The notes under the pieces were generated by a model that was given only the letters and a program-made list of their open reading frames with translations, did no database searches and had not been told where the DNA came from. From NCBI RefSeq assembly GCF_013284035.1, contig NZ_CP054141.1, positions 2,294,001-2,358,000 of the forward strand: a stretch of DNA of 64,000 nucleotides, read 5' to 3'. Below, in pieces: positions 53,325 to 62,613 of this stretch (its first letter is position 1; each line of letters opens with the position of its first letter). This DNA is from Flavobacterium sp. M31R6 (GTDB lineage: Bacteria > Bacteroidota > Bacteroidia > Flavobacteriales > Flavobacteriaceae). The position numbers were made by a program, and so were the translations under genes.

Positions 53325-54233
53325 TTATACGTTAACTTCGTAAAGCAATGTGGCTACTCCTAATAAAGCGGCTGTTTCATTATCACTTGAGATTACCAGT
53401 TCAATTTCAATTCCTGCGTCTTTTACTTTTTTTCTGAAAATATTCAGAAATAAATCTCCCGCGTTTGCTAATTTACCGCCAATAACAAGCATATCGGCAT
53501 TAAAGCTTTTTAACCAAGGAATTACAACCTCGGCTATGTCTTCTCCAAATTTATTAAAAGATTTGATTGCTTTTTCATCTCCCTCAATAGCCAAGTGATA
53601 TAGTTCTATGCCTTTTTTTAGTTGGATGTCGCTTAAATGATGGTAATTGGAAAGTAATCCTCTTAATGATATAGAATCTTCGGCTATACCGTTTTGATAA
53701 GGATGATCCCATATTTCACCATGCTTAGGGACGTTTTCACCTGAATTTACAATTTTTCCGTTTTCGATAAAACAAGAACCAAGCCCTGTTCCCAATGTAA
53801 TCGCCATTACTTTTTTAGAAAGGTTTTGTGTGTTTTTGTAAACTTCTCCTTTTCCGAAACTGATAGCATCGTTTTCGAAAACAATTGGGAAATGCTGATC
53901 AAAATCAAAACGTTCTCTTAACAGGTCTTTTATGTTTAGACCGTAGAAATTATCGTATTTATTTTGGTCTTTAATCCAGCAAGTTCCATCTTCATAATCA
54001 AATGGACCTGGGATAGCCATAGCAATTCCGGATAGTTTTTCCACCTGTGTTTTTTCACATAAAGAACGAATAGCATTTTCCCAAAAATCCATTACCACTT
54101 TAACTGGTAAATTAGAATTGAAAGAAACTTTAGAAACAGACCCTTCAACGACTTTCATCTCATTTATATCAATAATTGCGGCAGTAATGTGCGAACCGCC
54201 AATATCCATTCCTATTGCAAATCTTTTTTTCAT
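53325..54233 (-). CDS. ROK-family sugar kinase
   Basis: A 302-residue cytoplasmic protein with the ATP site IGMDIGGSHITAAIID, AMAIPGPFDYEDG, and LGTGLGSCFIENGKIV. The ROK zinc motif (CxCGxxGCxE) is absent: the region reads GEIWDHPYQNGIAED, keeping the Gly-Glu but no cysteines. No DNA-binding domain precedes it, so it is a kinase rather than a repressor. Candidate substrates in this context are GlcNAc, mannose or glucosamine; a GlcNAc kinase is needed between the epimerase and NagA. Downstream lies the glycosylasparaginase gene, after 43 bases. Confidence 0.88.
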   Translation of the reverse strand: MKKRFAIGMDIGGSHITAAIIDINEMKVVEGSVSKVSFNSNLPVKVVMDFWENAIRSLCEKTQVEKLSGIAMAIPGPFDYEDGTCWIKDQNKYDNFYGLNIKDLLRERFDFDQHFPIVFENDAISFGKGEVYKNTQNLSKKVMAITLGTGLGSCFIENGKIVNSGENVPKHGEIWDHPYQNGIAEDSISLRGLLSNYHHLSDIQLKKGIELYHLAIEGDEKAIKSFNKFGEDIAEVVIPWLKSFNADMLVIGGKLANAGDLFLNIFRKKVKDAGIEIELVISSDNETAALLGVATLLYEVNV

Positions 54234-54492
54234 TTTTATACTTTTGTTCCTTTATTTTTTTCTTTTTTTAGATTTTTTGCTAAAAGTAGGTAAATTTTAT
54301 TGAAATACTAAATCGTATTAGTAAATTGAATATCAGGTACCCAGTTTTTAACATAAAACCAATATTTTCCTTTTTTTATGCTTAGTTTTAGTTAGTGTTT
54401 TTGATTCTAATGCAACTTTTTTTTAATGAATTAATTGAATTATCTTGACATAGTTAAAGCTAATATGCCTTTTAAAATTCAATTTCTATTTG

Positions 54493-56676
54493 TTATTCGA
54501 CGACATACCAAGTATAACTTTCCGGTTCGATTGTGAAAGTCAAATCCACTTCATAATTGCGGTTGATTTTGTAACTTTTGGCTACATTTTCTTTCTCACG
54601 AATCATGGCTTTGTCGGTCAATCCCGAATAATATAGCGGTACTTTGATTGTTTTGGTCATTTTTTCTTTGGTAGGATTGTACAACATGATAAATGCTTTT
54701 TCTTTCAATGTTGGATTCACATGCACGAACCCGTCCCAGTCTCTGCCATCGGCACGACGCAATTGAATCATATCGGAATTCAGAATTTCACGGTATTTTT
54801 TGTACCAATTGATTGTTGTTTTAACCAATTCTTTCGTGGCATCGGTATCATACAATCGTGGTCCTCGATAACAGGCCTGAACTCCCGCTCCGTAATATTG
54901 GATCATTAATTGTTCGTAGTCTTTTAGATGTTCGCTCAACGGTTCCAAAACTGCCGAAGCGTCTCCACCTTGATAAACGGTCAAAGGAACAAATCCCCAA
55001 GACATTGAGGCCGATTTTTCAATCGTTCCGTCGTGGATGTTCTGACGGTTCAAAATACGTTGTTGTTCTCTCGACCTAGAGAAGTTTGTTTCTCTATAGC
55101 CCAAGGCAATTTTGTGTGTTCCGTCAAGGAAATACCAATCGGGAGCGTTGATATAAACTCCTTTTTCGTTCAACCAACGGTAAAGTTCTTTTTGGATTTC
55201 CATTTGTCTCCATTGCGAATCATCCAAACCTTTGTGTCCTGGATGTGTCGTCGAAGCACAAAGATCACCAGGATACGGCCCGTCATTTTCCCAAATATCA
55301 AAACCGGTCACCGTAAAAAAATTCTTGATATGGTCTCTGTATGACAATCCCCATTTGCTTCCAAAACAAGGAGCATTACCAAAAAAGGCACCACCTGGTT
55401 TTCCAGTTTTTGGATCGACCACATCGTCTTCATCACTGATTCGTCGACTGCTGAACAAGGAATACCCTCCGATTTTAACTCCTTTGCCGTGAGCGTAATC
55501 GGCCAAAGCTTTCCATTTTAGGTGATTTTCGGGTGTGTCCAATTCCATATTCAAATGACTTCCGAAACTCAAAATTAACGCTTCATAACCCGTAGCGGCA
55601 CATTGGTCAATTGCTGTACGCACTTGTTCGTCATTTTGACTTACCAAGTGCATGAAAATTGGATTTTCGGTAGTCCAAGGCGCAATCGTGCTGTACATTC
55701 TCTTAATCATCAGCCCGCGACGTTGACGGTCGTAGGTATCAATCAGTAATTCATTAGAGCGAACCGAATTGTAAACTTCGTTTGGTTTCAATTCAATACC
55801 CGGTGCTTTATCGGGATACACTTCAAGAAGACATGGCGTTTTGTAGTTATAATGTACTTGGGAAGTGTAAACGGAATCCATTTTCCAATGAGTCGTTTGG
55901 TCGCTCAACTCATAACTCATCGAATTGTTGAAAGCATAATTGGTTTCAATATAGAATCCGTGTTGGTTTCTCATCTTTTCGGGATTGCCTTCTACAGCGC
56001 TTTGTTCTTCGACCATTGCGATGGTTTCGCTTACAACTTTATTTAGTTTAAAAACTTTCTGGCTTGCATTTTCGATTGAAATCGATTTTGTAATCAATGG
56101 CAAACCATCATATAATTCGTAATTTACTTTTACTTTCACACCTTTCATTTCCGGTAGGGAAGTGGCGTATTCAAAAACTAACAATTTTCCGGAGGCTTGT
56201 TTTTTGTTCATTGCCCAATTGGTCGATTTCCAATTGATGTATGGTTTTATATCTGAAATTGTATAATTCACGAATGTGAAATCTTCTTTTCCAACTTCCA
56301 TTTTATCAATCCATTCCGGCAATAAATAGGCATTTTCTTTTTGGCCTCTCAATCCTCCGATGGCATATTCTTTTCCGTCAAGTGTGATTTTTGCTTCTGG
56401 TTTTACTGCTCTGAGTAATTGTTGGTTATTAGTCAGATTGGTAAAATCGGTACAGGCAACATTGGGTGTAATTCGAAAAGTTCTTCGTACCAATCCATTA
56501 TTCAAGATAATGTTTTTTCCTTCCGTGTAAACTGTTGCTTTTTTTGTAATTGGTGTAACCAGCCAATCAACATTAGTTAACTGATTGGGCGAATTTTGTT
56601 TGCGCTCAGTCTTATTTTGCGCTTGGGTAAGCACTATATTTAAGATTGTCAGGATTGAAAACAAAAATCGATTCAT
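54493..56676 (-). CDS. Unassigned exported glycoside hydrolase, alpha-galactosidase-like
   Basis: A 727-residue exported protein (signal peptide to about LTQAQ). An N-terminal beta-rich domain of about 320 residues (NGLVRRTFRITPNVACTDF, GLPLITKSISIENAS) precedes a probable barrel (about 330-640) and a C-terminal beta domain (about 640-727). The barrel shows TGYEALILSFGSHLNMELDT, GVKIGGYSLFSSRRISDEDD, FDIWENDGPYPGD and YINAPDWYFLDGTHK, where the aspartates could be catalytic. The layout resembles clan GH-D alpha-galactosidases, but I cannot name a family. If right, it would remove alpha-linked Gal or GalNAc caps from glycans. A 259-base gap separates it from the ROK gene. Confidence 0.65.
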   Translation of the reverse strand: MNRFLFSILTILNIVLTQAQNKTERKQNSPNQLTNVDWLVTPITKKATVYTEGKNIILNNGLVRRTFRITPNVACTDFTNLTNNQQLLRAVKPEAKITLDGKEYAIGGLRGQKENAYLLPEWIDKMEVGKEDFTFVNYTISDIKPYINWKSTNWAMNKKQASGKLLVFEYATSLPEMKGVKVKVNYELYDGLPLITKSISIENASQKVFKLNKVVSETIAMVEEQSAVEGNPEKMRNQHGFYIETNYAFNNSMSYELSDQTTHWKMDSVYTSQVHYNYKTPCLLEVYPDKAPGIELKPNEVYNSVRSNELLIDTYDRQRRGLMIKRMYSTIAPWTTENPIFMHLVSQNDEQVRTAIDQCAATGYEALILSFGSHLNMELDTPENHLKWKALADYAHGKGVKIGGYSLFSSRRISDEDDVVDPKTGKPGGAFFGNAPCFGSKWGLSYRDHIKNFFTVTGFDIWENDGPYPGDLCASTTHPGHKGLDDSQWRQMEIQKELYRWLNEKGVYINAPDWYFLDGTHKIALGYRETNFSRSREQQRILNRQNIHDGTIEKSASMSWGFVPLTVYQGGDASAVLEPLSEHLKDYEQLMIQYYGAGVQACYRGPRLYDTDATKELVKTTINWYKKYREILNSDMIQLRRADGRDWDGFVHVNPTLKEKAFIMLYNPTKEKMTKTIKVPLYYSGLTDKAMIREKENVAKSYKINRNYEVDLTFTIEPESYTWYVVE

Positions 56677-56767
56677 TTGAAAATTTATTTTGAAATTAAA
56701 TGTTTTTAATTGAGAGGATAACTGAAAATTATTGATTCATTAAAATGATTATTTGAAAAAAAGTTTA

Positions 56768-57850
56768 TTATTTCAATACTTCTGTTATTTCTTTAGCTAT
56801 AGGATGTTCTGCCTTATAAGTATATCCCATCAGTTTAGCAATGGTCTGGGCAAATTGTTGTTGATAGAGCTGTCCTTCCATTTTTACTTCTCCTTTCTCA
56901 CTAATTCCAGGTCCCATAGCGGCAAACCATATTTCGGATGCATCCTGAATAGAACTACCATGACTAGTCCATTCCTGTTTTATTTTATCACCACGACCAT
57001 GATCCGTTGTAATGAACAAAGCTGTTTTGTTTTTATATTTTGGATCATTCTGTACAAAGTCCCAAATTTGTTTAACCCAAGCGTCAACCTGATGAGCCGC
57101 ATCCAAATAAGAACGATACTGTCCCGCATGGGCCCATTCGTCTGTTTCTCCAAAAGCAACATACAATACTTTTGGCTTATTTGTTTTTAATTCTTCCATG
57201 GCTTCGTATTGCGTAAAGACATCAAAACACTCATCGGCATGCCAAGGTTTGTAAGAATCCCTAAGCATGTTATTGATTAGTTTCTGCTGTTCCGTTGGGT
57301 GGTTTCCTCCTACATTATCAAAAGCTGAAGCCACGGGTATTCCGCTTCGTTTTTCATTTAAGATTCGATCAAATGCTTCCCATGCACCAAAAGCCGCTAC
57401 TTTTCCTTTTAGTTTTGGTTGTTGGTTTAAAAACTCCAGTAAGGTAACATGAGGATTCGGAGCATAATCATTTGAGTTTATGGCAGGATCGGCATAACCA
57501 GTCATTATTTCGCTATAACCCGGATAACTGAACCAATGTGGATTGGCATTATTTACTTTATTTCCATAATTTCTGTTTCCATATAATTGTCCTTTTGAAG
57601 CAACAAGTGACCACATAAATGGCATCAATTTTTCTCTACGTTCTTTAACGTCAGGACTCCAGTATTTATTAAAAATATAGGTACTGTCCCCTTGATTAAA
57701 TCTTTTGTCTTTGGTAATTGTCTGATCCATCCCTTCAAAAATCTCGTGCCATCTTAGCCCATCTGTCGTTATGATGATAATGTTTTCAGCTCGTTGTGCA
57801 TAAGATAAAACACTTGTAAAAATCAGCAATAGTAATAAGTATTTTTTCAT
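56768..57850 (-). CDS. Exported alkaline-phosphatase-superfamily protein
   Basis: A 360-residue exported protein (signal peptide to about VLSYAQ). It has the metal-site pattern of the alkaline phosphatase/phosphodiesterase fold: TTDGLRW (Asp), SYPGYSEIMTG with the probable Ser nucleophile, ETDEWAHAG (Asp, His), TTDHGRG (Asp, His) and TSHGSS (His). Sulfatase, phosphodiesterase and phosphatase activities all occur in this fold. The formylglycine motif CxPxR of sulfatases is missing, so phosphate chemistry is more likely. It lies 10 bases after the GH125 gene in an operon for mannose-rich glycans, where phosphate groups on mannose would block mannosidases. Confidence 0.8.
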   Translation of the reverse strand: MKKYLLLLLIFTSVLSYAQRAENIIIITTDGLRWHEIFEGMDQTITKDKRFNQGDSTYIFNKYWSPDVKERREKLMPFMWSLVASKGQLYGNRNYGNKVNNANPHWFSYPGYSEIMTGYADPAINSNDYAPNPHVTLLEFLNQQPKLKGKVAAFGAWEAFDRILNEKRSGIPVASAFDNVGGNHPTEQQKLINNMLRDSYKPWHADECFDVFTQYEAMEELKTNKPKVLYVAFGETDEWAHAGQYRSYLDAAHQVDAWVKQIWDFVQNDPKYKNKTALFITTDHGRGDKIKQEWTSHGSSIQDASEIWFAAMGPGISEKGEVKMEGQLYQQQFAQTIAKLMGYTYKAEHPIAKEITEVLK

Positions 57851-57860
57851 AGGAATGTAT

Positions 57861-59321
57861 TTAAATATTTTTATCAGCTAGAATATTTGGATGATTTTTG
57901 CTGACATTGACAATCAATTCCCCGAACAAAGTATTTGCCCAAGCAAACCATTTGCGAGTAAATTTTGTGGCGTCGTCTTTATGAATTGATTCGTGCATAA
58001 ACCCTGTATCGGCGTGAGTTTTCTTTAAGGTGCTGATACAATTTCGAATTTCGTTTTCATCCACACTCGTAATTGCTCTCAGAATGATACTCATTGGCCA
58101 GATTGTGTCGGCTCCTGTGTGTGGGCCTCCAATTCCTTCGGCTGCTTTTCCTTTATAGAAAAATGGATTGTTGTCTGAAAGCACCACTTTTCGGGTATTC
58201 AAATACAATTTATCATCAGGTTTTACTGCTCCTAAATAAGGTAATGACAATAACGATGGCACATTAGCATCATCCATAAAGTGGAAACTACCATAACCGT
58301 TTACTTCAAAAGCAATAATTTCACCGAATTTTGGGTGGGTGATGATTCCGTTTTCTTTCAATCCTTTTTGAACTTGTGCTCTTAATTCGGTTGCTTTCCT
58401 TATAATTTCATCATCTTTCAAAGCCGAAGTAGAACACATTTCAATCATGTAGCCCAATATTTCGATGGCAAACATATTGCTCGGAATCAAATAGCCAAAC
58501 AATGTACTGTCATCACTAGGACGGAAAGTCGAAACAATTAATCCGCAAGGTTTTACGGGATAGCCATAACCCGATAAAGGCACGCCATCTGTCGCCCAAG
58601 CGGTGTTTCTTTGGAAAGTGTAAGGTCCTTTGTCTGTCCAACGTTGTTGTTCTTTGAATGTTTGTAAAACCAAATTCATGGCTTTTTTCCAATTTTCATC
58701 AAACATCGAAATGTCCCCAGTTTCTTTCCAATAGCCATAAGCCAAACGAACGGGATAACACAAACTGTCTATTTCCCATTTGCGCTCGTGAATTCCTGGC
58801 TGCATTTTGGTAATATCGCTTTTCCACTCGCTTACTTGGTTGAAATCTTTGTAAAAAGCATTCGCGTAAGGATCTAACAAAATACATTTCGTTTGACGGT
58901 TGATTACTCCTTTTACCAATTCTTTCAGCTTTTTATCTTCTTTCACAAAAGGAATATAAGGCCAAATCTGAGCTGTGGAATCACGCAACCACATGGCATC
59001 AATGTCACCCGTAATCACATAGGTGTCTGGTTTTCCGTCGATGATTTCAAAATCGACAGTTGTGTCCAAAGTGTTTGGAAAACAGTTTTCGAACAGCCAG
59101 GCCAATTCAGGATTGGCAATTTGTTTTTTGATTCTTACAATGGCATCTTCAATGGCTTTACTGGTGAACTTGCGTTGTGCCAATGGTGGACGTTGACTAA
59201 CAAAATCGGAAGCGAAATTGAAAAAGGAATTAGTATTTGAAGCAAAAACTTCAGTGTTCAAGGCAAGCATTCCTGCCGATAAAATCCCGGTGTTCTTTAT
59301 GAATTTTCTACGTGATTGCAT
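57861..59321 (-). CDS. GH125 exo-alpha-mannosidase
   Basis: A 486-residue exported enzyme of the metal-independent alpha-mannosidase family (formerly DUF1237). The twin-arginine start MQSRRKFIKNTGILSAGMLA suggests Tat export. Family features are TYVITGDIDAMWLRDSTAQI, WKSDITKMQPGIHERKWEID, YGYWKETGDISMF, WATDGVPLSGYGYPVKPCGL, STFRPSDDSTLFGYLIPSN and HTGADTIWPMSII. The family is specific for alpha-1,6-linked mannose, a linkage in the N-glycan core. It lies between GH92 and the phosphatase-like gene, working with GH92 to strip mannose. Confidence 0.93.
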   Translation of the reverse strand: MQSRRKFIKNTGILSAGMLALNTEVFASNTNSFFNFASDFVSQRPPLAQRKFTSKAIEDAIVRIKKQIANPELAWLFENCFPNTLDTTVDFEIIDGKPDTYVITGDIDAMWLRDSTAQIWPYIPFVKEDKKLKELVKGVINRQTKCILLDPYANAFYKDFNQVSEWKSDITKMQPGIHERKWEIDSLCYPVRLAYGYWKETGDISMFDENWKKAMNLVLQTFKEQQRWTDKGPYTFQRNTAWATDGVPLSGYGYPVKPCGLIVSTFRPSDDSTLFGYLIPSNMFAIEILGYMIEMCSTSALKDDEIIRKATELRAQVQKGLKENGIITHPKFGEIIAFEVNGYGSFHFMDDANVPSLLSLPYLGAVKPDDKLYLNTRKVVLSDNNPFFYKGKAAEGIGGPHTGADTIWPMSIILRAITSVDENEIRNCISTLKKTHADTGFMHESIHKDDATKFTRKWFAWANTLFGELIVNVSKNHPNILADKNI

Positions 59322-59398
59322 ATTTTTTATTTTTTTGACTCAAATTGAACTAATCTCTATAAATTAGGTTTGTAGAAAGTAGTGAAATCTGAGTTTGT

Positions 59399-61684
59399 TT
59401 ATTTTTTCTCTGTTGAATAAGAATACGGATAACTTGCTTTTGAAGTTCCTCGTTTTTCATTTGGTTTATTTACCATATCGAAATCCAATTCAGCTCCTTT
59501 TTGCAATTCAAAATGATTGATATAATTTTTATCATATACTTTTTGATTCCATTTCAATTCCTGAACGTACTTGTTTTCGGCTGAATTTTTTTCTGCTTTG
59601 ATAACTATTTGTTTTCCGTTTTCTAAAGTAACCGTAACTTTTTTGAACAAAGGCGCACCCAAAACATATTCATCCGAAGCTGGGCAAACAGGGTAGAAGC
59701 CCATTGAAGAGAAAATATACCAAGCTGAAGTTTGTCCGTTGTCTTCGTCACCACAATAGCCATCAGGCGTTGGTTTGTATAAACGGTTCATCACTTCCCT
59801 TGACCAATATTGCGTTTTCCAGGGTTGTCCCGCAAAATTGTATAAATAAATCATATGCTGAATCGGCTGATTTCCGTGGGCATATTGTCCCATATTCATA
59901 ATCTGCATTTCGCGTATTTCATGAATCACGCTGCCATAATATGAATCGTCAAATGTTGGGGCTAACGAAAATACCTCGTCCAATTTTGCAGTAAAGGCTT
60001 TTTCGCCCCCCATCAAATCAATCAATCCCTGAATGTCATGAAAAACGCTCCAGCTGTAATGCAAACTATTCCCTTCGGTAAAAGCATCACCCCATTTGAA
60101 CGGATTGAAATCCTTGGTAAAACTGCCGTCTTTGTTTCTTCCGCTCATCAATTTGAATTCCGGATTGAACACGTTTTTATAATTCATCATTCGTTTTTCG
60201 TACAAAACAATTTCTGCAGCCGGACGATTTAGTGCTTTCGCCAATTTCCAAATCGTAAAATCATCATAAGCATATTCAAGAGTACGGGCGGCATTTTCGT
60301 TGATTTTTACATCATAAGGAACATAACCCAGAGTGTTGTAATATTCCACACCTTTACGTCCTGTGGCATTCGGGCCTTCGTTGTTTGCACCGTGCTGTAA
60401 AGCTTCATATAAAGTGTTGATGTCGTAGCCTCTTAAACCTTTTAGATATGCCTCAGCAACTACTGAAGCAGAGTTGTTACCCACCATGCAATCTCTTAAA
60501 CCTGGACTTGACCACTCAGGTAAAAATCCACCTTCTTTATAATCGTTAATCAAAGCTTCCTGCATTTCTTTGTTGATTGAAGGATAAACCAAATTCAACA
60601 GAGGATATAATGCGCGGAAAGTGTCCCAAAATCCTGTTCCGCCATACATATAACCGTCCAAAACTTTTCCGTTGTACGGACTGTAATGTACAATTTTTCC
60701 TTTGGCATCTATTTCATATAATTTTTGTGGAAAACAAACAGTTCGGTACAAGCAAGAGTAAAAAGTGTTAATCTGCTCTTCGGTTCCGCCTTCTACTTTT
60801 ACTTTTCCTAAAGTTGTATTCCAAGCTGCTTTGGATTCAGCCACTACTTTTTCAAACGGGGCATTATTCAATTCGGCTTTTAAATTTTGTTCCGCCTGTT
60901 CAATGCTGATGAATGACGAAGCTACACGAACATTCACTTTTTCGCCTTTATTGGTTTTAAAACCAACGACAGCGCCCGAATGGTCGGCTTTCATTTCGAG
61001 TTGGTCTTTTACCAATGCATTGTCATTCCAAGTATATTTTGTTTCAAAAGGCTTGTCGAATATCAAAACAAAATAATTTTTGAAATTATCAGGAACACCA
61101 CCGCTGTTTCTGGTCGTGTAGCCAATGATTTTATTTTCTGAAGGAATAATTTTGATATACGAGCCTTTATCGAAAGCATCAATCACAACAGATGATTGTT
61201 CATTTTTTGGAAAAGTGAATTGGAAATGAGCCGCTCTTTCGGTGGCAGTCATTTCGGCATTAATATCAAAATCCGCAAGATAAACGCTGTAATAATGCGG
61301 TTTTGCAATTTCTGATTTATGGCTGAACCAGCTAGCTCTGTCGTCTTCTTTGTAAGCTAATTTTCCTGTAACCGGCATGATTGAAAATTGCCCATAGTCG
61401 TTAATCCAAGGGGATGGCTGGTGAGTTTGTTTGAATCCGCGTATTTTTTCGGCGGTGTAAGTGTACATCCAACCGTCACCCATTTTGCCTGTTTGCGGTG
61501 ACCAAAAATTCATTCCCCAAGGGCGGGCAATTGCGGGATATGTATTTCCGTTTGACAAACTGTAAATCGATTGTGTTCCCATTAAAATATTAACGTGATC
61601 CGCAGGACTTTCGGTTTTGTTTTGGGCATTTGCAACAAAGCTCAAAAAAAGTAGTGCCAAAAAGAAGAAGCTGTTATTTTTCAT
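59399..61684 (-). CDS. GH92 alpha-mannosidase (complete)
   Basis: A 761-residue exported enzyme (signal peptide to about FVANAQ), normal length for GH92. Features include HVNILMGTQSIYSLSNGNTY near the start, GYMYGGTGFWDTFRALYPLL, CMVGNNSASVVAEAYLKG, and QPIQHMIYLYNFAGQPWKTQ, DGYCGDEDNGQTSAWYIFSS and MGFYPVCPASDEYVLGAPLF near the end. GH92 enzymes are calcium-dependent inverting alpha-mannosidases, mostly alpha-1,2 but also alpha-1,3 and alpha-1,4. The second GH92 gene upstream has a different sequence, suggesting a different linkage. Confidence 0.95.
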   Translation of the reverse strand: MKNNSFFFLALLFLSFVANAQNKTESPADHVNILMGTQSIYSLSNGNTYPAIARPWGMNFWSPQTGKMGDGWMYTYTAEKIRGFKQTHQPSPWINDYGQFSIMPVTGKLAYKEDDRASWFSHKSEIAKPHYYSVYLADFDINAEMTATERAAHFQFTFPKNEQSSVVIDAFDKGSYIKIIPSENKIIGYTTRNSGGVPDNFKNYFVLIFDKPFETKYTWNDNALVKDQLEMKADHSGAVVGFKTNKGEKVNVRVASSFISIEQAEQNLKAELNNAPFEKVVAESKAAWNTTLGKVKVEGGTEEQINTFYSCLYRTVCFPQKLYEIDAKGKIVHYSPYNGKVLDGYMYGGTGFWDTFRALYPLLNLVYPSINKEMQEALINDYKEGGFLPEWSSPGLRDCMVGNNSASVVAEAYLKGLRGYDINTLYEALQHGANNEGPNATGRKGVEYYNTLGYVPYDVKINENAARTLEYAYDDFTIWKLAKALNRPAAEIVLYEKRMMNYKNVFNPEFKLMSGRNKDGSFTKDFNPFKWGDAFTEGNSLHYSWSVFHDIQGLIDLMGGEKAFTAKLDEVFSLAPTFDDSYYGSVIHEIREMQIMNMGQYAHGNQPIQHMIYLYNFAGQPWKTQYWSREVMNRLYKPTPDGYCGDEDNGQTSAWYIFSSMGFYPVCPASDEYVLGAPLFKKVTVTLENGKQIVIKAEKNSAENKYVQELKWNQKVYDKNYINHFELQKGAELDFDMVNKPNEKRGTSKASYPYSYSTEKK

Positions 61685-61718
61685 TATAAAGTTTTTATTT
61701 TGAACAAATGTTGATTAT

Positions 61719-62576
61719 TTAGAAAGAAACGTTGATAAACACAGGTGCATGATCCGAAAGGAAAAGGTCATTTAAAGTTTCTGCAAAAACAGCATATTTA
61801 TGAACTGTAATTCCTTTGGTCACTAAAATATAATCAATCAGCGGTCGGTCTTTAAAAGGTATTTTTCCAAAATCGTGAAAAGACCAATTTGGACCATATA
61901 CGATTGAAGCCAGTTTTTTGGAATCCAATAAACTTAGCGATTTATCTCCAGTCAGCAACGATTGTATCACCGATGAATCAGGTGTTGCATTCAAATCCCC
62001 CATCATGATTTGAGGCATTCCTTCACCTAGTTGGGCAATTTTTCTTTTAATTAAATTTACACTTTCTCTTCTTGCCACTTCGCCTATATGATCAAAATGT
62101 GTATTTAGAACAAATAGTTTTTTCCCGGTAGCTTTGTCTTTCAATTGTACCCAAGTTGCGATACGTTCGCAAGCGGCATCCCATCCTTTTGAAGGTTTTT
62201 CAGGAGTTTGGCTCAACCAGAAATAGCCCGATTTGATAAGCGTAAATTTATTTTTATTGTATAAGATTGGGCTGTATTCCCCTTTTTCTTTTCCGTCTTC
62301 TCTACCTACACCTATAGCTCCATATTCAGTAAGATTTGCGGTGAAATCTTTCAATTGATGAGCTAGAACTTCTTGCATTCCGAGGATATCAATTTCGTTG
62401 AAACGAATCATTTTTATTGCGTTTTCCTTTCGATACTGCCAGCTGTTCGAACCATCGCCCGGATTATCATAACGGATATTAAACGTCATGATATTCAGAT
62501 TCGATTTTGTTTTGGTTTGCGCATTTGCATTTGCAAAAGCGAAAAACATTCCTAAAAAAACTATTATTTTCTTCAT
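61719..62576 (-). CDS. Exported endonuclease/exonuclease/phosphatase-family protein
   Basis: A 285-residue protein. I start at the ATG at 62576 (MKKIIVFLGMFFAFANANAQ, a clear signal peptide). A longer frame from 62645 would add residues overlapping the GH92 gene and hide the signal. The fold motifs are MTFNIRYDNPGDG, ILGMQEV (metal Glu), NTHFDHIG, MMGDLNATPDSSV and the terminal SDHAPVFINVSF. The superfamily includes nucleases, sphingomyelinases and inositol-phosphate phosphatases. The position between two GH92 genes, 34 and 37 bases away, argues for a phosphodiesterase or phosphatase acting on glycans or glycolipids; that is inference. Confidence 0.88.
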   Translation of the reverse strand: MKKIIVFLGMFFAFANANAQTKTKSNLNIMTFNIRYDNPGDGSNSWQYRKENAIKMIRFNEIDILGMQEVLAHQLKDFTANLTEYGAIGVGREDGKEKGEYSPILYNKNKFTLIKSGYFWLSQTPEKPSKGWDAACERIATWVQLKDKATGKKLFVLNTHFDHIGEVARRESVNLIKRKIAQLGEGMPQIMMGDLNATPDSSVIQSLLTGDKSLSLLDSKKLASIVYGPNWSFHDFGKIPFKDRPLIDYILVTKGITVHKYAVFAETLNDLFLSDHAPVFINVSF

Positions 62577-62613
62577 GTTTCTTTTCTGAATTGGTTGTGT
62601 GTTTTTCGTACGC

